64,000 nt of DNA from Humulus lupulus (taxonomy: Eukaryota; Streptophyta; Magnoliopsida; Rosales; Cannabaceae), in assembly GCF_963169125.1 (NCBI RefSeq), contig NC_084795.1, positions 193,414,214 through 193,478,213 of the forward strand, given 5' to 3'. The position numbers and the translations under genes are program-made. Positions 1 through 10,612 of this stretch are shown one piece after another. Each line of letters starts with the position of its first letter. Position 1 is the stretch's first letter. The notes below the pieces were generated by a model. It was not told the DNA's origin. It worked only from the letters and a program-made list of their open reading frames with translations, and did no database searches.

Positions 1-1055
1 TCAGGATATCAATTTTGGCAATTTTAGGCCTTTGCTCCGGGGGTTCGGGGGATGTCTCCGGGGTGTTGTTTTAAGGTTTTAGAGGTCCCGGGAGTACGGG
101 ATTGGTCTCGGGAAGTGGTTTTGGGCTTGGTTAGTATTAAAAGTGTTTTATGTGTGTTGTGACTAGGATTTCGGAGAGGCTCGTGCTAGTGGACCGCGCT
201 CATGACCGTGGTGCATCGGAAAGCTCGAGATACAAGTAAGAAAACCGTAACACCCGAAAATAGGGCATGGCCCCACTATGTGATTGCAGGGCATGGCCCT
301 TGATTATATTATGTGCAAATGTTTAACCTTAAACGATCATGATGTGTGTGAATGATTATTTCGAATGTACTATATGTGTGATTATAATGAAATGAACGGC
401 AAGGGCCGAGTGCGGCGTAGGCCGGGTACGGCCGTGGGGCCGAAAGTAACACTCAGCACATGGGATGCTTATAGTCAGGGTGGGACCCAAGGGATACATG
501 AGTTATCCTTTCGGTGAGAACCGAAACCCCAGGCTTTGGTAAGGCCCCTGGGGCGTCATGGCCGTACTTGTTTATTATGATGGTTTTCCTATTTATCAGT
601 GAATTATGCCAGCTATATGATTTGCATATGTTATGTACTATTTGGGTTTTCTTGCTGGGCTTCGGCTCACGGGTGCTCCGTGTGGCAGGTAAAAGCAAGG
701 AGTCAGTCAACCGGCCATGAGTATGGAGAGCGTGGGGGCAGCGCGTACATGTTCGGCCTGCCCGACTGCTTTGGTTTGGGGCGTTTTGTATATGGCTGTA
801 TTAACTCATTCTTTTGGTAGTCAAACCTGTTGTAAATCTATTTTTGAGTTGTAAATGTTTTGTAAACCTTATTTTTTGGGATCCCAGGTGTTTGATACTT
901 AACGTTTTCAATGAAATTAAACATTTCCAAAGAGTACAGCCTTAAATTCTGGTTTAATCACACTTTTGATTTTAGAAACCACTTAGAGTCAACTAAAGGC
1001 ACAATTTCTGTTTTAAACTCACTTAGTAACGGCTCTAAGGTAGTAGGGTGTTACA
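1..1055 (+). mobile_element. Right part of a TGTAAC-family LTR entering from the left edge
   Basis: This is the 3' portion of a chromovirus-type LTR; its 5' part lies outside the window. It ends in GTTACA at 1050-1055 and carries landmarks shared with the other family LTRs here: the GGGCATGGCCC block, a CGGC/CCGAG-rich stretch near 400-440, the GCTGGGCTTCGGCTCACGGG motif near 655 and TTGGGATCCCA near 876. It closely matches S2 read in reverse. Beyond 1055 the sequence is Tat-1 integrase, so this LTR inserted there. Whether it is a solo LTR or the 3' LTR of a full element cannot be seen. Confidence 0.85.
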
Positions 1056-1259
1056 TGGCATTTGTCAGACTCCTGCACATACAAGATCGAGTCCTTTGTC
1101 AGCGTTGGCCAAAAATAGTCCTATCTCAATACCTTTAGAGATAGATTTTTCCCCCCAACGTGGTCTCCACAAAAGCCTTCGTGTATTTCTTGCAAAATAG
1201 TTTGTGCTTCCTCGGGTAGAACACATCGCAGGAGGGGCAGCGAATGCCCTCGTCAATAT
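1056..1259 (-). pseudogene. Tat-1 integrase, N-terminal zinc-binding region (partial)
   Basis: Reading continues from the second RNase H through a linker (motif GILY) into residues typical of the Tat integrase start: an EIHEGFCGDHVGGK segment, then YFWPT and a Cys-x-x-Cys-like CDKC near the end. These belong to the HHCC zinc finger that precedes the DDE catalytic core. The core is missing because the LTR at 1-1055 cuts the gene. A stop separates GILY from the rest and another lies in the FWPT region, so this is a dead fragment. Confidence 0.75.
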
Positions 1260-1822
1260 AGGATCCCTTCAATCATAACATACTGTAGAGCTTGATACAA
1301 CAGCTTTCTTGCATCCTTTTGATCGTCAGGTAGCTTTTTGGTTGTGAGGTACTCAACTGTCTCTTCTTTTATACTTAGACATTCCAAGAAGTCCACCGGA
1401 ACTACATTCAATGTATCTGCCTCTTTATTGGTAGCAAGTTGAGCTAGAGCATCAGCGTTGGAATTCTGGTCGCATGGTACTTGCTCAACGGAGCTAAACT
1501 CGAACTCAAACAACTTGCCCTTTACCTTAGCTAAGTAGGCTGCCATCTTGATACCTCGAGCTTGGTATTCACCCAATATCTGATTGACAACGAGCTGAGA
1601 ATCACTATAACATTGGATGGCCTTTGCCTTTAGTTCTTTCGCTACCCTTAGCTCTGCCAATAAGGCCTCGTACTCAGCCTCGTTGTTGGATGCTTCAAAT
1701 CTAAACCTGACAGCTGTAAGGAATCGATGCCCTTCAGGCGAGATTAAGATTATCCCATCTCTTGATCTGTTTTCATTAGACGATCCATCAATGAAGATTT
1801 TCCATAATTCTTGCCCTTGTTA
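1260..1822 (-). pseudogene. Tat-1 archaeal-type RNase H (second RNase H) and linker to integrase
   Basis: The protein contains DGSSN, then ISPEGH, then ASNNEAEYEALL and YSDSQLVVNQILGEYQARG. This is the pattern of the second, archaeal-like RNase H that distinguishes Tat-lineage Ty3 elements; the D, E and D residues of those motifs are the expected metal ligands. It is followed by NADALAQLA, the usual linker before integrase. This is one of the better preserved parts of Tat-1: 135 codons are open to 1253. It lies directly after the retroviral-type RNase H, as in the family. Confidence 0.85.
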
Positions 1823-1829
1823 GCTCATC

Positions 1830-2222
1830 CTAAAATCCTGTGCACTCTGCCACAAAATCAGCAAGGGTTTGGCTTTTGATTGCTGTCTGTGGCATATATA
1901 ATATCTCGAATTGATTGAGTTTGATTTCCCATTTTAATAGATGTCCAAACATTTCAGGTTTTTGTAAAACCTGCCTTGAAGGTTGGTCGATTAAGACGTG
2001 AATAGAATGAGACTTGAAGTGTGGCTTGAGCATCCTTGAAGCCAATATGAGACAGAATGCAAGCTTTTCTACCAATGGGTACCATGATTCAGCTCTGAGA
2101 AGTCTCTTACTTACATAATATACGAGTTTATGCACCCAATTTTCTTCTCGAACTAACACAAAGTTGACTGCTTTTTCTTTCACGGCCAGATATAGAAATA
2201 GACATTCTCTGGAGGTCAGTTG
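1830..2222 (-). pseudogene. Tat-1 RNase H (first, RT-linked)
   Basis: The segment holds VYYVSKRLL, a region with VEKLAFCLILASR, HVLIDQPSRQVLQKPE and LADFVAE, matching the RT-linked RNase H of Ty3/gypsy polyproteins. It corresponds closely to the better preserved copy in Tat-2 at 11300-11620. The open stretch is 117 codons, with frame breaks on both sides. The domain would degrade the RNA strand of the RNA:DNA hybrid during reverse transcription. It is inactive here because the polyprotein is broken. Confidence 0.8.
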
Positions 2223-2950
2223 TTATAGTATGGGGGGTTCATGTAGATGCATTTTCAGGTTGCTAAATGCCTTTTCGCATTCTTCGGTCCATTCAAACTT
2301 CTTGTTTCCTCTGAGCATGTTGTAAAATGGGAGACACTTATCAGTGGACTTTGAAATAAAGCAGTTTAAGGCCGCCACCTTTCTAGTTAGGCTTTGTACT
2401 CTCTTACGCGACCTAGGCGAAGGCATTTCTAACAACAGCCTAATTGACTTAAACCACATAAACTTTCCCGATGAAACTTCGAAAGTGAACTTCTAGGGAT
2501 TCAACTTCATGTCGTATTTCCTCAATATGCCAAAACATTTTTCCAGGTCAGATACATTCTTCCATTTCACGAGCATATCATCGACATACACCTCCATGTT
2601 TCTCCCCATCTGGTTAGCGAACATTTTGTTAACTACCCATTGGTTTGTAGCATCAGCATTTTTCAGCCAGAATGGCATAACTTTGTAGCAATATACATTA
2701 TGCTCAGTCATGAAGCTGGTGTGCTCTTATTCTGCAGGGTTCATCACGATCTAGATATATCTAGAATATGCATCCAAGAAAGACATGAGCTCATGACCGG
2801 CTGTGGCATCTACCAACTGATCCATTCTTTGTAGTGGGAAACAATACTTAGGACAAGCCTTGTTGAGATTGGAGAAATCAATACAAGCTTTCCACTTCCC
2901 ATTTTGCTTCGGGACCAGCACGGGGTTAGCAACCCAGGTCGGGTGTTTTT
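2223..2950 (-). pseudogene. Tat-1 reverse transcriptase, main part
   Basis: From right to left the translation shows WVANPVLVPKQNGKWK, CIDFSNLNKACPK, the DAYSRY strand, then [11 protein letters not shown] with the catalytic YVDD box, then a thumb-like region with CLPFYNMLRG. Reading breaks occur near 2711, 2493 and 2459. The N-terminal side stops at the S1 boundary (2950) and resumes at 5310. The same order appears in Tat-2 at 10490-11250, which supports the assignment. Confidence 0.85.
2946..2950. repeat. Target-site duplication of S1, left copy
   Basis: TTTTT at 2946-2950 is repeated at 5310-5314 directly after the LTR end. Five bases is the usual duplication for Ty3/gypsy integrases. Confidence 0.8.
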
Positions 2951-5309
2951 TGTAACGACCCAAATTCGCTAATAAGGCTTAAGGGCCTTGATTAGTGTGC
3001 CTGGAGGGCATAATGGGAATTAAGTGTGATTTTAATGAGTAAAATGCATGATTATGATTTAAAGCATGTTATATGACTATTTGAATATTTTGAGATGCAT
3101 GACTATGTGTATTAGTATGCATGTAGGCCCTGATTAGGTTAGAAGGGCATAATCGTAATTTTGGCCAGTATGGGCATAACTGTATTGATATATGTGATAA
3201 TTGTTGAGACCACATTATTATGTGGATATATCTGTGATCTGTGACTCGAGACGATCCTAGTGAGCAAAGTAGTGAAAAAGTCATGGCGGGGATTTATACC
3301 CGGCTCGGGGTGAGCCTAGGGGTATAAATGGGAATTTAGTGAGTATATCGGAGTCTATTTAGACATCGAGGAATATAATTCGAGATTAATTAGGTGTCGG
3401 GAATTAAGCGGTAAATATTAGAGACACTCGAGGAGTTAGCGGGAATTGGGGTGAAATGACTAAAATGCCCTTAAGTGGACTAAGGGACTTGGGATTAAAA
3501 GGGAGGGCATTAAGGTCATTTGGCTTTTTAAAGATGGGTATTACTAAGGCTTTATGTTAGTGGAAGTTGTAGAAAAGTATGGAAGTCTGAAAGAGAGAAA
3601 AGAAGGAAAAGGAAGAAAAAGAAAGGGAGAAAACAGAGAGTTTCCTAAGGTCAGTTTATGCTTTCTTCATCAAGAATCCTAAGCTAGGCTTGGAGAAGTG
3701 GCAGAGGTTTAGCAAGAACACCCTAACACTTGAGGTAAGGCTTTGTAGTTTCTTCAGTTTCTGGTTTTGGTTTTGAACTATGGTGTATAAGCTTAACTTG
3801 ATGGGAACTTTAGGGAATTCAGGCCAAAGGTTGAGGAAGAGCAAGCTAAGGAGGTGTAGAGGTTGTCTTGAAATCAAATTCCCATTAAAGGTATGAATTC
3901 TAAGCTTTTAACTCTGATGTTTTGGCTGGTTTCTGCTAAGTTTTGATGTTTAGGAGTGGCTATGGTGAATTTTGAGATTAGAGATGCATGTGTTTGAGTT
4001 TTGGGTATTTGGGGTGCTTGGGATGAGTGAAGTGTGTTAATAAGGTTGTTTTTGAGATTGGTGAAGGTTTGGAGAAGTTTTGGTTGAGTTTGGTTCGAGG
4101 AAATCGCAGGAGGGAAAATTGGGAGGTTGCTTGTCTGTGCCTAGCGCTACAACACTAGCCTTTGGGTGCTGTAGTGCTAGGCCAAGCGTCCTGGGGGATT
4201 TTGCTTCTGCTTGTAGCGCTGTAGCGCCCTCCTAAGAGCGCTGTAGCGCTGCCCTGTTTTCAGAAGGGGATTTTAGGGTTGTCTGCAAGGGTTTTTGACC
4301 AAGGGTTTGGGGTTTGATTCCACCACCTTGTTTGGTGGAACTAGGACTTCCCAAGGGCGCGGGATTGGTCCTGAGGCTAGGTTTTAGACTTGAGGTTTGA
4401 TGATGACTTTGGCCTATGGTTGTGTTTAGGTGAGAGCTAGGGCTCGAGAGGGATCGTGCTCAAGGAGTCAGGTGATCAAAGCTAGCGAATTGAAAGGTAA
4501 GAAAACTGCACCTGGTTATGTGTTTGTGATGGGACTAAGTGCTCTCGATATTTGTATTATGTCAATGATGGTATTATGCCATGGGACATGTGATAGCGGC
4601 CTAAGGGTGCCGTACACAATATTTGCGCACAGGGTACGGCTTGGCCACTGGTAGCCGAGGACAGCATAATATTCACTGAGCTCGGTTTAAGCGGGCCAGA
4701 GCCAGTGGGATAACGGAGGGAGCGGCCTGAGGGCGCTAGCCCTAGTTATCATTTGTGAACTGATATATGATATGAGTTGATATGTTTAGTATGTGGAATA
4801 CTTGATTATACTAAATGCTTATATGGTTGAGAATATGTGATGCGATATGAGATACTGAATTGTCTGTTGATTGCTTATGCTCTGTAGTTGTGTTTTCTTG
4901 CTGAGCCTTGGCTCACGGGTGCTACGTGGTGCAGGTAAAGGCAAAGGCAAGTTAGACCAATCCTGAGATGGAGAGCTGCGGGGTTGAATGTACATAGCCA
5001 GCTATTCGATCGCCATGGTCGAGGAGTGGATTAGGACAGGGATTGCCTAACTGTCTATTTTGCGTTAATATGACTTGATATTGTATTTAAACCTTATGTC
5101 TTTGTAAACGATCTTTAATCTTGACATTTTTGGGATCCCGTGTAAACAGGAAACGTCTCTTTATGAAAATGTGGCTTTTGAGACCAAAACATTTTAGCTC
5201 TAGTTCCTTTATAGTTTCAATAACACGTTTTTAATTAAACGACGTGATTAGCAGATCTAGCACTTTATAAACACACAGTGTAGCGGTCTTGGCTATCCAG
5301 GGCGTTACA
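2951..5309 (+). mobile_element. S1: solo LTR of the TGTAAC family, in Tat-1 RT
   Basis: This is a complete 2359-bp LTR from TGTAACGACCC to GGCGTTACA, flanked by TTTTT at 2946-2950 and 5310-5314. Its 5' end matches the reversed right end of S2 and its interior has the GCTGAGCCTTGGCTCACGGG block near 4900. There is no internal region, so it is a recombination product of a full element. The duplicated T tract is low complexity, but the Tat-1 RT reading resumes exactly across it, which makes the boundaries firm. Confidence 0.93.
4143..4250 (+). repeat. AGCGCT palindrome cluster in S1
   Basis: Four AGCGCT palindromes (4143, 4215, 4237, 4245) with variants such as AGCGCC lie in about 110 bp, roughly 1.2 kb from the LTR start. 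LTRs of related subfamilies carry CCGCGG-containing palindromes at the corresponding distance. Confidence 0.75.
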
Positions 5310-5663
5310 TTTTTCTTCCCTGAATCCTCATTTAAGTAGGTGAGCTACTTCTTCTTCTAATGCTTTAGATCGTACTGTCCCTAAAAGCCTTCAGTTTTGG
5401 GACTTTGCAAGAACATTCTTGTCTAAGTTCAAAGTATGCATTATTATACTCGGAATGATTCCCACCATATCCTCATGCGACCAGGTGACGACATCCAGGT
5501 TCTTCCTCAGGAATTCGACCAACTCCTTCTTCCTTTTTACTTCAAGATTTTTTCCAACTTTGACAACTCTTGAAGGTACTTCTGGGTTGATATTTATTTC
5601 CTCGAGCTCTTTTATTGCTGTAAGCCAAGTTCAATCTTTGCCTACTCACAGATCAATGTCATC
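5310..5663 (-). pseudogene. Tat-1 protease-RT linker and RT N-terminus
   Basis: The minus-strand reading includes FLRKNLDVVTWSHEDMVGI, the conserved segment just upstream of RT in Tat elements (Tat-2 has the same segment near 10270-10340), then KALEEEVAHLL and EEKHPTW, which joins the RT in 2950-2751 once S1 is removed. A stop lies in the LLK-GF step next to the insertion. This part positions the RT fingers in the family. Confidence 0.75.
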
Positions 5664-6372
5664 TCATTGGGCGACCACATCATCTCCTTCTCGAGTTTCT
5701 TCTGTCCCACATGTAATGTCCATTACCCGGGACTCCTTACCTCCTTCACCTATGACCATTGTCTGCTGCCTGGGTTGTGATTTTCCCTTCATGGAAATGT
5801 TGTAGAATTCTCTGGGAATGAGCCGGTCTCCTCTTACTGTGCATATCCCCGAGGTTGAGGGGAACTTCATTAGCATGTGTCGGATCGAGGTGATGGCCTC
5901 AAAAGCCATCAGCGCCGGTCTTCTAAAAATTGCGTTATACGCGGCCGGAAAATCGAGTACCACTAACTCAAGTATTTTAGAGATAGTTGGAATCTCTTCT
6001 CCCAGCATAACCACCAGACTGATCGTCCTTATTGCCGCTGTCCCTTCACCTGAAAATTCGTACAGAGTCATTGAGGTAGCCTTCAAATCGGTTAAGGACA
6101 ATCCCATCTTTTCAAGGATCAACCTAATAAGCACATTGATGGAATTTCCATTATCCATCAGTATCCTCTGTATCCTTCGGTTAGCGAGCTGCACGGTTAC
6201 AACCAGCTGGTCAATATGCGAGAATCGATCATGGCTAGCGTCCTCTTCCATGAAAATGATTGGTTGTTTTTCCAACAGCTGTTTTTTTGATAACCACTGC
6301 TTTGGGACAAATTCCACACCGTTATGTGTTTTCAGGTTATTAATATACCTCTTTTGGGCCCCGCTGCTCGTG
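5664..6372 (-). pseudogene. Tat-1 aspartic protease region
   Basis: The 217-codon open part starts before VEFVPKQWL and includes LVVTVQLANRRIQRILMDNG, where DNG with following SINVL takes the place of the catalytic D-T/S-G-A/S of retropepsins in Tat elements. FNAIFRRPAL (a degenerate copy of the second conserved GRP region), FPTSTG and EFYNIS follow. Tat-2 shows the same arrangement at 9600-10060. Upstream of 6317 the frame shifts; together with 22702 onward it reads into gag. It would cleave the Gag-Pol precursor; nothing shows that it still works. Confidence 0.8.
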
Positions 6373-6377
6373 CCCGC
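6373..6377. repeat. Target-site duplication of Tat-2, left copy
   Basis: CCCGC at 6373-6377 pairs with CCTGC at 22697-22701, one transition apart. The Tat-1 gag-protease reading is continuous if the intervening 16.3 kb is removed. Confidence 0.7.
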
Positions 6378-6499
6378 TGTGGATGCTCAATATTCCATGC
6401 CCATAAAAGATCCAAGACGCGCGCTAAAGTCCCATAAAGGTCTAAATAAAGGCCTAAATGAGTGTCTAAGCCGCGGGACGTTCGGGCCACCGTCTCACT

Positions 6500-6965
6500 C
6501 GACCAGACCCAGGCGCCCGGCCCCACCTCGCTTGGCCACACATTGGCACGAGGCCCTGCCTCGCTCGGCCGCGCCCACGCCCGAGGCCCAGCCATGAGGC
6601 CGTATCCATACAGCCTCGCTCGGCCATGCACTGGCACGAGGCCCCGCCTCGCTCGGCTGCGCCCACACCCGAGGCCCAGCCGCGAGGCCGTGTCCATACC
6701 GCCTCACCCACGCGAGGCCACGCCTGAGGCTCCACGCGATGTCACGCCCGAGGCCTAGCCACGAGGTCGTGTCCATACTGCCTTACTCGGCCACGCACTG
6801 GCGCAAGGCCCCACCTCGCTCGGCCGTGCCCACGCCCGAGGCCCAGCCGCGAGGCCGTGTCCATACCGCCTCGCCCACGCGAGGCCACGCCCGAGGCTCC
6901 ACACGAGGCCACGCCTGAGGCCCAGCCGCGAGGCCACGCTCGAGACCCAGCCGCGAGGCCGTGTC
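6500..6965. repeat. GC-rich minisatellite inside the Tat-2 LTR
   Basis: Imperfect repeats of blocks such as CGAGGCCCCGCCTCGCTCGG, GCCCACGCCCGAGGCCCAGC and GCGAGGCCGTGTCCATACCGCC recur several times in ~465 bp. The stretch is extremely GC- and CpG-rich compared with its surroundings. Several long open frames on both strands come from the composition and are not genes. A shortened version is in the 3' LTR at 21805-22045. Confidence 0.85.
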
Positions 6966-7408
6966 ACCTTCTCAGCATCTCGTGAAGGCCTCTCCCAAAG
7001 GGCTACGCGTGTGTGACGACCTCGCCCCAATGGATCTCGTCCCAAAGCCCCGCGTGCATAATGACCGTGGTCGAGGTGGTCCACAAGAGACAAAAATAGT
7101 ATGAACAAGGTACCTCAAAAGGGTTACGTACCTGCCTGCCAGGATCAGGGGACGAGCCTTACACCTGTGCCCGACAAGTAGTGGTGGTTGGAAATAGTAC
7201 GAAGAGTGGCTACACCACCACCACGTCTCTGACACCCGTACAAAGAGAGTAGTGGAGTCATGACCGAGTACAAAAGCTGAGGTGCTCCCATGGACTCTGA
7301 CAGTGTACCAGACCCGACACCACTACACGTGATACCACTCTCCTAATAGTGTACTCGTGTACCATCTGGTCCCCTGGACCACCATGTTCCCAGGGCCATT
7401 AGAGCTCA

Positions 7409-7418
7409 CTATATAATG
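7409..7418 (+). promoter_or_regulatory. Probable TATA box of the Tat-2 5' LTR
   Basis: CTATATAATG lies about 200 bp before the LTR end, after a CAGGGCCATTAGAGC segment conserved in the other Tat-type LTRs (21388, 34344, 22489), each followed by a TATA-like block. The position fits a U3/R boundary. Confidence 0.6.
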
Positions 7419-7619
7419 AACCCCAATTTCACATGGAAGGGTGTTAGAAAATTCTCTGTAGCAGGAGCACCATATTGAATACAAACAGACTTCACCATTG
7501 TTTTTCTGCAATTGTTCTTAGAGTTTACACTAAAATTTCTAAGGCTTTACTATTGATAATCTTCATCTTGCAATTCTTTCCAACTTAACTTAGTTGACGA
7601 GTTCTCACCGTCAACAGTT

Positions 7620-7636
7620 TGGCACCGTCTGTGGGA
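7620..7636 (+). promoter_or_regulatory. Primer binding site of Tat-2
   Basis: TGGCACCGTCTGTGGGA lies three bases after the LTR end. It differs by one base from the Tat-4 site (TGGCGCCGTCTGTGGGA at 17655). Sites of this kind are typical of Tat-lineage elements; the exact tRNA is not determined here. Confidence 0.8.
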
Positions 7637-7683
7637 ACTTATGTTCCAAGCTACTATTCTACCATTACTTCCAGTGAGAAGAA

Positions 7684-9217
7684 ATACCAAGACATTCGAA
7701 GTGACTCAGGGAGCCACGAGAGGTGGAGGTCCACCTTAACGGAGTCTAGCTGAAGGCCTCCATGAAGGATCCCCCTCCACCCAGAGATGTGGAGCCTCCA
7801 AGGAACCCAGAGGTTCCCGAGGGTGATAGAGAGGCCTCATCACCGGCCGTCCCGCCCAGAGGGAGTCCTCCAAGGGCACCACCGGGGAATGCTGATGAAT
7901 TCCTGCTCCCTAAACCGCCACAAGTACGGAACTCCGGCCGGCAAGACCCGGGCCCCTCGATGCATAGACATGATAAGCATCCCCGGATCCATTCCGTGAG
8001 CTCGAGTTCGAAATCTCGATGCTATGAAGAAGAGATACGTGTGCTCCACCGTAAGAACCAACGGTTGGAGACTACCCTGGAGAACATGCAAGAGGTGCTG
8101 AATGGCCTATTGCAGGGTAAGTCGAGCGTGACTTTGCCCAAGAGAAAAGAGAAAGGTCAGGAGGGGGTGGAGACCACTGTACTAGTCGATGATGGGAGGA
8201 TCCGATACTCCACCAGCAACACCCCCCGAGCGAAGCAACGCGAACATCCTAAACCACCGAAGCAGGCCCAAAAACCAGAGCCAAGGACCAACGCTGCCCC
8301 TCGCAACGAGGACGAAGTCACCTCTAAAAGAGCACCCTCGGATTTACGGGAGGAGCTCAATAAAAAGAGGGCGGGTAAAGGGACCACGCCCCCTATGGCC
8401 CCTCGAGAGGGCAAGGGAAAGGCGGATCTTAACCCGTCCGCTTTGAGGGACTCTCTAAGCAAAAGGAGGCAGGACCAGGACACAGAAATGAGGAGCCTGC
8501 GAATCAAGATCGTCACTGCCTCTGGCGGTCAGGCTTTTGAGGAGGAGTTCGACCATGAGTCGCCCTTTGTGAGGGAGATTCAGGCCATCCGGCTCCTTGC
8601 CAACTTTAAGGAACCCAATATGACCCCCTACGAAGGCAGCATGGATCCGAAGTACCACCTGGATGCGTTTAATGACCTGATGAAACTAAGAGGAATTGGT
8701 AGTGGAGCTAGATGCCACTGCTTTGCCGTCACATTGAAAGGACCCGCCTAAAAATGGTTCAAAAGATAAAGGCCGGGGTCCATCAGGTCTTGGAAGCAGT
8801 TTTCTGATGAATTCCTCCAGCAGCACTACGTCGTGCGGGACTACACGATTCCAAACACCTGCCTGGCCAACGTGAAGCAAGGGGAAAATGAGAGCCTGAA
8901 GAGCTACATTCACAGGTTCAATATGAAGGCCGCGAAAGTGGGGAGCCTAACCCGCCGAGAGTTAAAAATGGCCATTACAGCCGGGGTGCGCCTAAGAAGC
9001 AAGCTGTGGGACAACATGCGAAGCCCCCAGCTAACGATGGGTCGAACGTAACAAAGAAGAAAAGGGCGTATGATGGGTCGAGAGATGATCAACAGAGAAA
9101 TACCAAACGGGGGAGTGATCATAGGCAAGCGGCTTACACTTACCAAACCTTACAGATACCAGGGAGCATATTTACCTCACCAATGAAGACCGAGTTCCCT
9201 TCAAGAAGCCCCCACCA
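7684..9217 (+). pseudogene. Tat-2 gag (start codon lost, internal stops)
   Basis: The protein aligns with the intact Tat-4 gag: a Pro/Arg-rich N-terminus, HSVSSSSK, a coiled-coil-like ENMQEVLNGLLQGKS block, then the capsid-like Retrotrans_gag region (DPKYHLDAFNDLMKLRG, SWKQFSDEFLQQHY, LANVKQGENESLKSYIHRF). The position of the Tat-4 ATG (17720) is ATA here (7684-7686). Stops interrupt the frame at 8749-8751 and shortly after (KWFKR), and a deletion or frameshift near 9020 removes the end of the capsid region. The open part 7762-8751 is 329 codons. It would build the virus-like particle. Confidence 0.85.
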
Positions 9218-10612
9218 ATGAGAAAGAACCAGTCCAAAAGGGATCCTAGTAGATACTGCCAATACCACAAGGATATCGGGTACACCACGGCGGAGTGCAT
9301 CCACTTGAAGGAGGAAATTGAGGAGCTCATCCGCAGGGGGCATCTAGGCCGTTATGTCAGGAGAGAAAGGCCGAAGCCAGAGGACGAGCCTGCGATACCC
9401 CAGATGCAAGGGAGAGCCCCAGAAATACAGGGAGAGGTCCGAACCATTTTCGGAGGTCCAGGATTTGGGGGGAACTCTCGGAATGGGCGAGATAGATATG
9501 CAAGAGAGGCCCGAAGAAGTCCACCACCATGCGTTATGAGTTTGGAGCACCGACCCCCAAAAAGCTTCAAGGGGGAAAATGACTCAATCACATTTACTGA
9601 GGAGGATGCGCGGGGGGTACATTTCCCCCACAACGACCCGCTGGTGTTGACAGTTCAGTTGGAAAATATGCGTGTGCATCGGGTTCTAGTGGACAATGGG
9701 AGCTCGGTGGACATCCTGTATCGCCCTGCCTTGGAAAAGATGGTACTGGGAATTCGTCATCTAAAGCCCTGCCAATCTTCCCTGTACGTATTTACGGGGG
9801 ACTCAGTGCAACCCCTAGGGATGATCGAATTGGCACTCACCATGGGGGAGCAACCCCGGCAGACTACAGTCATGGCTAACTTTGTCGTAGTAGATTGTGC
9901 GTCAACTTTCAATGCGGTATTGGGGAGACCATCCCTAAGAGAATGGAAAGCCATAACTTCTATATATCACCTGGTTGTCAAGTTCCCTACTCCAGGAGGG
10001 ATCGCTAGTATGAAGGGAGAACAGAAAGAAGCAAGGGAGTGCTACAACATCTCACTCCATGCGCTTGTGAAGCCGCGGGAACCAATGGCCATGGCGATAC
10101 ATGAGGCGCTATGTGTGCCTGCGGGGGGTCCGCAGGAGCTGGACCCTCGGGTTGTGGAGGAGTCAAGAGCTGAACTAGTAGAGGAAGTAGAGGAGGTTAT
10201 AGTAGTAGAAGAACCGTTGAGAAAACTGAAGGTAGGAAGAAGCCTGCAGAGTGACGTGAAGAAGGAGTTGATAAGGTTTTTGAAGGATAATCTGGATGTA
10301 TTCGCATGGAGTCATGAAGATATGGTGGGTATAGACCCCAGTGTTATGTGCCACCATTTGAATATCTCCCGTGAAGCGAGGCCCGTTAGGCAGAAGAGGC
10401 AGGCGCTAGACCCAGAGAGGTACGCGGCCTTAAAGGAAGAGGTCGACAAGCAGAAGGCCAATGGGTTTATCCGTGAGTCTTTTTACCCTTTGTGGGTGTC
10501 GAATCCAGTACTAGTCCCAAAACCAAATGGAAAATGGAGGACCTGCGTCGATTTCTCAAACCTGAATAAAGCTTGTCCTAAGGACAGCTTCCCGCTCCCA
10601 AGGATAGATTAG
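9218..10612 (+). CDS. Tat-2 Gag C-terminus, protease and RT N-terminus
   Basis: This 464-codon open frame begins with the late Gag segment (YCQYHKDIGYTTAECIHLKEE), passes through IFGGPGF and EHRPPKSF, and then shows the protease: LVLTVQLENMRVHRVLVDNG with SSVDIL, and FNAVLGRPSL. LDVFAWSHEDMVGIDP and ALKEEVDKQ lead into RT motifs VSNPVLVPKPNGKWR and CVDFSNLNKACPKDSFPLPRID. It ends at a TAG (10610-10612) where related elements have Q (CAG), a C-to-T change. Downstream RT continues in the same frame, so this is part of one polyprotein and not a gene by itself. Confidence 0.85.
   Translation: MRKNQSKRDPSRYCQYHKDIGYTTAECIHLKEEIEELIRRGHLGRYVRRERPKPEDEPAIPQMQGRAPEIQGEVRTIFGGPGFGGNSRNGRDRYAREARRSPPPCVMSLEHRPPKSFKGENDSITFTEEDARGVHFPHNDPLVLTVQLENMRVHRVLVDNGSSVDILYRPALEKMVLGIRHLKPCQSSLYVFTGDSVQPLGMIELALTMGEQPRQTTVMANFVVVDCASTFNAVLGRPSLREWKAITSIYHLVVKFPTPGGIASMKGEQKEARECYNISLHALVKPREPMAMAIHEALCVPAGGPQELDPRVVEESRAELVEEVEEVIVVEEPLRKLKVGRSLQSDVKKELIRFLKDNLDVFAWSHEDMVGIDPSVMCHHLNISREARPVRQKRQALDPERYAALKEEVDKQKANGFIRESFYPLWVSNPVLVPKPNGKWRTCVDFSNLNKACPKDSFPLPRID

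Larger units (their letters stand above)
6378..7616 (+). repeat. 5' LTR of Tat-2
   Basis: The LTR begins TGTGGATGCTCAATATTCC and ends CACCGTCAACA. Its start resembles the starts of the Tat-4 LTR (20047) and the solo LTR at 32739, and its last ~40 bp (GTTGACGAG...CACCGTCAACA) are shared with both. The U3 part contains a GC-rich tandem array; a TATA box lies near 7409 and the Tat primer site follows the right end. Confidence 0.88.

Noticed and set aside
2951..5309. S1 as the LTR of a full element including neighbouring RT
   Set aside because: The RT on both sides is on the opposite strand, of Tat type, and continuous across S1; the duplication closes around S1 alone.
6332..7108. Long Arg/Gly/Pro-rich open frames on both strands
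   Set aside because: They sit in a GC-rich tandem array inside an LTR; openness in many frames reflects composition.
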